The notes beneath the pieces are model-generated. The model was given only the letters and a program-made list of their open reading frames with translations. It searched no databases and was not told the DNA's origin. From JAUUZQ01 sp964538375 (GTDB lineage Bacteria; Bacteroidota; Bacteroidia; Bacteroidales; GCA-2748055), in assembly GCA_964538375.1 (NCBI GenBank), contig CAZIFQ010000036.1, positions 1 to 33,494 on the forward strand: 33,494 nt of DNA, read 5' to 3'. This document shows positions 31,047 to 33,494 of this stretch, one piece after another. A program made the translations under genes and the position numbers. Position 1 is the stretch's first letter. Every line of letters begins with the position of its first letter.

Positions 31047-31664
31047 GTGTTGATGTATGCTATTCTAGATATTGAAACCACAGGTGGTAGTCCGAAAACG
31101 GAAAAAATCACAGAAATTGCTATCTTCTTTCATGATGGAAATCAGATAGTTGACGAATGGGCAACACTGATCAATCCTGAAAAAGAGATTCCTTATTTTA
31201 TTACAGGTCTTACAGGTATCACCAACGAGATGGTGGCAAACTCTCCTTGCTTTTATGAAGTTGCAAGCTGATTCCCGGACACAAATCTTACAGTCTGGGA
31301 AAGATATGTAAAGACCTGGGCATTGAGATTACAGACAGGCATTCGGCAATGCAATGGCGCCTGTGTGCAAAAGGAGGCGGTAAAAAAATATAATAAGCGA
31401 GCTGAGGAATTGCTTTCCGGTTTCATGCTTGACAAAGGTAATATGCTCATTATTGACCAGGGACGGGAAGAGAATGAAAAAAGCGTGGTAAGGATCGAGA
31501 AAGGCATGTACATGGGCTTTGGTTACATATCTACTGATGAAGGATACCTTGGTGTAGATCAGATGCTGGAATGCGTTAAACCAGCGCTGGACAACAGGGA
31601 TGTTCGGCAGATATTGAATAATTGGCTACGAAAGAATAAAGTAGAAAAAGTATTGTATTATTGA
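31047..31664 (+). pseudogene. DnaQ-like exonuclease/GIY-YIG gene with two internal deletions
   Basis: Three pieces of one gene are in order. Piece 1 (31047-31268): an exonuclease start, M-Y-A-I-L-D-I-E-T-T-G-G, and GLTGITNEMVANSPCFYEVA. Piece 2 (about 31265-31348, another frame): KLIPGHKSYSLGKICKDLGI and then T-D-R-H-S-A. Piece 3 (from about 31341, first frame again): R-Q-C-N-G-A-C, the I-I-D-Q-G-R-E-E-N-E-K-S-V-V block and the end of the protein. Lost are the middle of the exonuclease with its later metal-binding residues and, between pieces 2 and 3, the whole GIY-YIG nuclease domain. Both losses shift the frame, so the product is inactive. The ancestor resembles the roughly 450-residue exonuclease plus GIY-YIG proteins of Bacteroidota. 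Confidence 0.85.
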
Positions 31665-31704
31665 TAACCCCAACGGGACGAAATAATCCGTGTAATCCAT
31701 GAAC

Positions 31705-31730
31705 AAAAAAAGGGATGGCGCAACCATCCC
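31705..31730 (-). terminator. intrinsic terminator of the sigma/anti-sigma operon
   Basis: On the minus strand GGGATGG, a TTGCG loop and CCATCCC (31712-31730) are followed by seven T (31705-31711). It lies about 65 bases past the DUF4252 stop. Three copies of ATTCAG lie between them at 31750-31769. Confidence 0.75.
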
Positions 31731-31795
31731 CAAATCCCCAAATATCTAAATTCAGAATTCAGAATTCAGTAATTACATTCTTAAGTGATATACAA

Positions 31796-32314
31796 TTATG
31801 GTTGCTCATCAAATTCTTCAAGATTTTGCATAGCCGGCATATCCATTGCTTTGGATATACTAGCGATACTCTCAAGATCGATATTACCGGTAAAAACGAT
31901 CAGGGCATCTTCCCCATCATTACCGGACACAATCAGGAGAAATTCTGTGATTATTCCGCCTTCTTCTCTGGCCAGGAACAACACTTCTTCGTCTGACTCT
32001 TTCACGACCATCAATTCTTCATACTCATGCCGGGGAAGACTTTCGATCAAGTCTTTTCCAAAACCCACTGATCCTTGTCCATCCTGGGCTAATATCCGAA
32101 TAGATTCTATCCCGGAAGATGCTTTTTTGAATGCCTCATAATCAGGGTCATCGGTTTCTATACTAGCCATCAGCTTGAACATAAAACTGTTGATAATTAC
32201 AGTAGTATACCCATCCTGACCTGCGTATTTTTTGAAAATCTTATCGACTGGTGTCTGGCCGTTTGCAGCCAGCATGCCTACGATTAATGCGATACTTAAT
32301 AGTAATTTTTTCAT
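31796..32314 (-). CDS. DUF4252 exported protein
   Basis: A 172-residue protein of the DUF4252 family, with signal peptide MKKLLLSIALIVGMLAANGQ. The family pattern is seen: DKIFKKYAGQDGYTTVIINS early, the I-R-I-L-A-Q-D strand, and the S-L-P-R-H-E-Y-E-E-L-M-V-V-K-E segment and the L-I-V-S-G strand near the end. DUF4252 proteins are often encoded with ECF sigma and anti-sigma genes in Bacteroidota, as here, where it is the third gene of the run and 20 bases after the anti-sigma stop. The function is unknown. It may sense or report an envelope condition. A terminator lies downstream. Confidence 0.87.
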   Translation of the reverse strand: MKKLLLSIALIVGMLAANGQTPVDKIFKKYAGQDGYTTVIINSFMFKLMASIETDDPDYEAFKKASSGIESIRILAQDGQGSVGFGKDLIESLPRHEYEELMVVKESDEEVLFLAREEGGIITEFLLIVSGNDGEDALIVFTGNIDLESIASISKAMDMPAMQNLEEFDEQP

Positions 32315-32333
32315 CTGTATATTTTTAATTTTT

Positions 32334-32903
32334 TTATTGCAATTTTATATCACCTGCCTTTTCGAGATTACCAAGCAGCTGTAATTCTCTGCTGCCACTT
32401 GATAGCTTTCGTAAAGGAGCAATAGATTTCATGGATTTATTCACCTGTTGCAGTGGTTCAAGCTCAGCAGCACCTTTGTTCAGTTTTATGGATACATAGG
32501 TAAGTGCTTTCTTGGCTTCAAGGTAAGCAACATGTTCATCTTGTATGGTATATTTGGCTAATACATCTGTGGGATTATCCCTTAAAAAGGTAAAATAGAC
32601 TCCCAGGATAATCAGCAATCCGGCTGCAAGTCCTGAAAGTGAATAGAGATTGATCCTTTTCCCCCTTGTCTCTTTATGTTCTGCTGCACTGATAGCATCA
32701 ATGAGCCGGGTATGCATACCCTCAGGTATCTCTATCTCTTCATTAGTGGCTTTCATAGACAGGAAAAGCTCTTTGTCCTTCAAAAACTCTTCAGGAATAC
32801 TCTCCCCTGAAAAGTACTCTTTAAGATACAGTTCGTCTTCCAGACTTGTCTGTCCGTCATAGAACTTCTCCAGGAGCTGCTTTATGTTTTTTAAATTGTC
32901 CAT
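32334..32903 (-). CDS. anti-sigma factor-like membrane protein
   Basis: A 189-residue single-pass membrane protein. Residues 1-80 are helical and acidic (LLEKFYDGQTSLEDELYLKE), in the style of Bacteroidota anti-sigma domains that hold the sigma factor. One membrane segment is at residues about 86-107. A short periplasmic part follows with K-A-L-T-Y-V-S-I-K-L-N-K-G, a block seen in such partners. Its start overlaps the end of the sigma gene by 13 bases, a usual sign of coupled, balanced synthesis. It should bind and silence the sigma factor at the membrane. The signal it answers is not known. Confidence 0.82.
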   Translation of the reverse strand: MDNLKNIKQLLEKFYDGQTSLEDELYLKEYFSGESIPEEFLKDKELFLSMKATNEEIEIPEGMHTRLIDAISAAEHKETRGKRINLYSLSGLAAGLLIILGVYFTFLRDNPTDVLAKYTIQDEHVAYLEAKKALTYVSIKLNKGAAELEPLQQVNKSMKSIAPLRKLSSGSRELQLLGNLEKAGDIKLQ

Positions 32904-33409
32904 GAGGAATATTGTGTTTGTAACATTTCACGTAACTGTTTTCTTGCCCTTGATATACTTACTCTTATTGCGTTTTCATTCATCTCCATGAGTTCCGAAA
33001 TTTCATTGTAATCCTTCTCTTCTATATGTCTGAAATATACCAGGGATCTTTGTGGTTCAGGTAGTTGGTTTATGAGTTTGTGTATAATTTTTGCTCTTTC
33101 TTTTTTTTCGAAATCTTCAGAGGGTGCCTGTGCAACTTTACTTTCTGCTTCTTTGCCCTCTTCCTTCATAATGCCTATAGTGGTTTTTCTTCTTCTTAAC
33201 AGGTCCAGGCACATGTTCCTGGTTATTCTCACGCTCAGACCTTCAATGCTGTTGTACTTAGGAAGATCGTTTCGCATACTCCAGAGTTTAAGGTAAACCT
33301 CCTGCACGATGTCCTCTGATTCTTCTTTGTTACCCAGCAGACTATAGGCCAAGCGATAAAGGCGCGTGCTGTAGGGTAATACCAATAACTTAAAATCAGA
33401 GGACTTCAT
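32891..33409 (-). CDS. ECF-type sigma-70 family RNA polymerase sigma factor
   Basis: A 172-residue ECF sigma factor. Region 2 (about residues 13-78) has Y-R-L-A-Y-S-L-L-G-N and E-D-I-V-Q-E-V-Y-L-K-L-W, with R-I-T-R-N-M-C-L-D-L-L-R-R-R at its end. Region 4 (about 112-162) has L-P-E-P-Q-R-S-L-V-Y-F-R and the recognition helix E-N-A-I-R-V-S-I-S-R-A-R-K-Q-L. It directs RNA polymerase to a small set of promoters, probably including its own. The next gene, overlapping by 13 bases, is its likely anti-sigma factor. In the 85 bases upstream within the window I find only a weak -7 like element (TAACTTGT, minus strand), so the promoter is not assigned. Confidence 0.93.
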   Translation of the reverse strand: MKSSDFKLLVLPYSTRLYRLAYSLLGNKEESEDIVQEVYLKLWSMRNDLPKYNSIEGLSVRITRNMCLDLLRRRKTTIGIMKEEGKEAESKVAQAPSEDFEKKERAKIIHKLINQLPEPQRSLVYFRHIEEKDYNEISELMEMNENAIRVSISRARKQLREMLQTQYSSWTI

Positions 33410-33494
33410 GCAACGAGGTAGTTTGTTTGTGGCTACAAGTTAAGGGCACCTCTAAAAACCCATTGTTGATATAAACGTCTGATTGTTAATATGT

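Overview
The window is AT-rich bacterial chromosomal DNA from a member of the Bacteroidota, probably a free-living relative of the Bacteroidales/Marinilabiliales. The supporting marks are two TonB-dependent receptors each followed by a DUF4249 lipoprotein, a PorP/SprF-like protein and a cargo protein with a type IX secretion (T9SS) tail, a DUF4252 gene with an ECF sigma/anti-sigma pair, a bTHX ribosomal protein, and promoters of the Bacteroidota type (TTG, about 19-20 bases, TAnnTTTG). I saw no rRNA or tRNA gene and no CRISPR array. The lineage is an inference from gene content only.

Layout. 1-2462 (+): two small unknown genes, a MarC-family membrane protein and a sodium/solute symporter in one tight run. 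2469-2981 (-): a DUF2391-like membrane protein. 3101-3796 (+): a relic joining half of a RadC-type gene to the end of a superfamily 1 helicase gene. 4043-7075 (-): an SH3 lipoprotein and a class A penicillin-binding protein. 7228-8000: a small Cro/C1-type regulator whose promoter touches a 17-copy, 21-bp tandem array. 8288-16652 (-): a cell-envelope cluster of receptor, DUF4249 lipoprotein, two small outer-membrane proteins, then a second receptor and DUF4249 lipoprotein. 16907-18579 (+): an XRE-ImmA/IrrE plus DUF4411 (PIN) toxin-antitoxin-like pair. 18846-20711 (+): a PorP/SprF-like barrel followed by a third DUF4249 gene that has a stop codon inside its signal peptide. 20742-20906: a Crp/Fnr relic. 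21021-23388: a DUF2891 lipoprotein and a BaiN/YhiN flavoprotein, convergent. 23762-27116 (-): an operon of S74 chaperone-domain protein, T9SS cargo protein and lipoprotein, with a run of eight C in the first signal peptide. 27541-27855: an SGNH hydrolase relic. 27926-31664: a Gfo/Idh/MocA oxidoreductase, a small J-domain-like protein, a DUF4268 relic, MsrB, a bTHX protein with a long Lys/Ala/Pro tail, and an exonuclease/GIY-YIG gene broken by two internal deletions. 31796-33409 (-): ECF sigma factor, anti-sigma factor and DUF4252 protein.

Two themes run through the window. One is the envelope: receptors, surface lipoproteins, T9SS components and cargo, wall synthesis and a sigma/anti-sigma switch. 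The other is decay: seven gene relics or interrupted genes, most beside dispersed intergenic palindromes or short repeats. The parts I find most worth a second look are the phased 21-bp array next to the regulator promoter, the bTHX protein with a histone-H1-like repeat tail, the PorP-like/DUF4249 pairing, the S74-T9SS operon with its C tract, and the two genes whose -7 box lies only four bases before the start codon.
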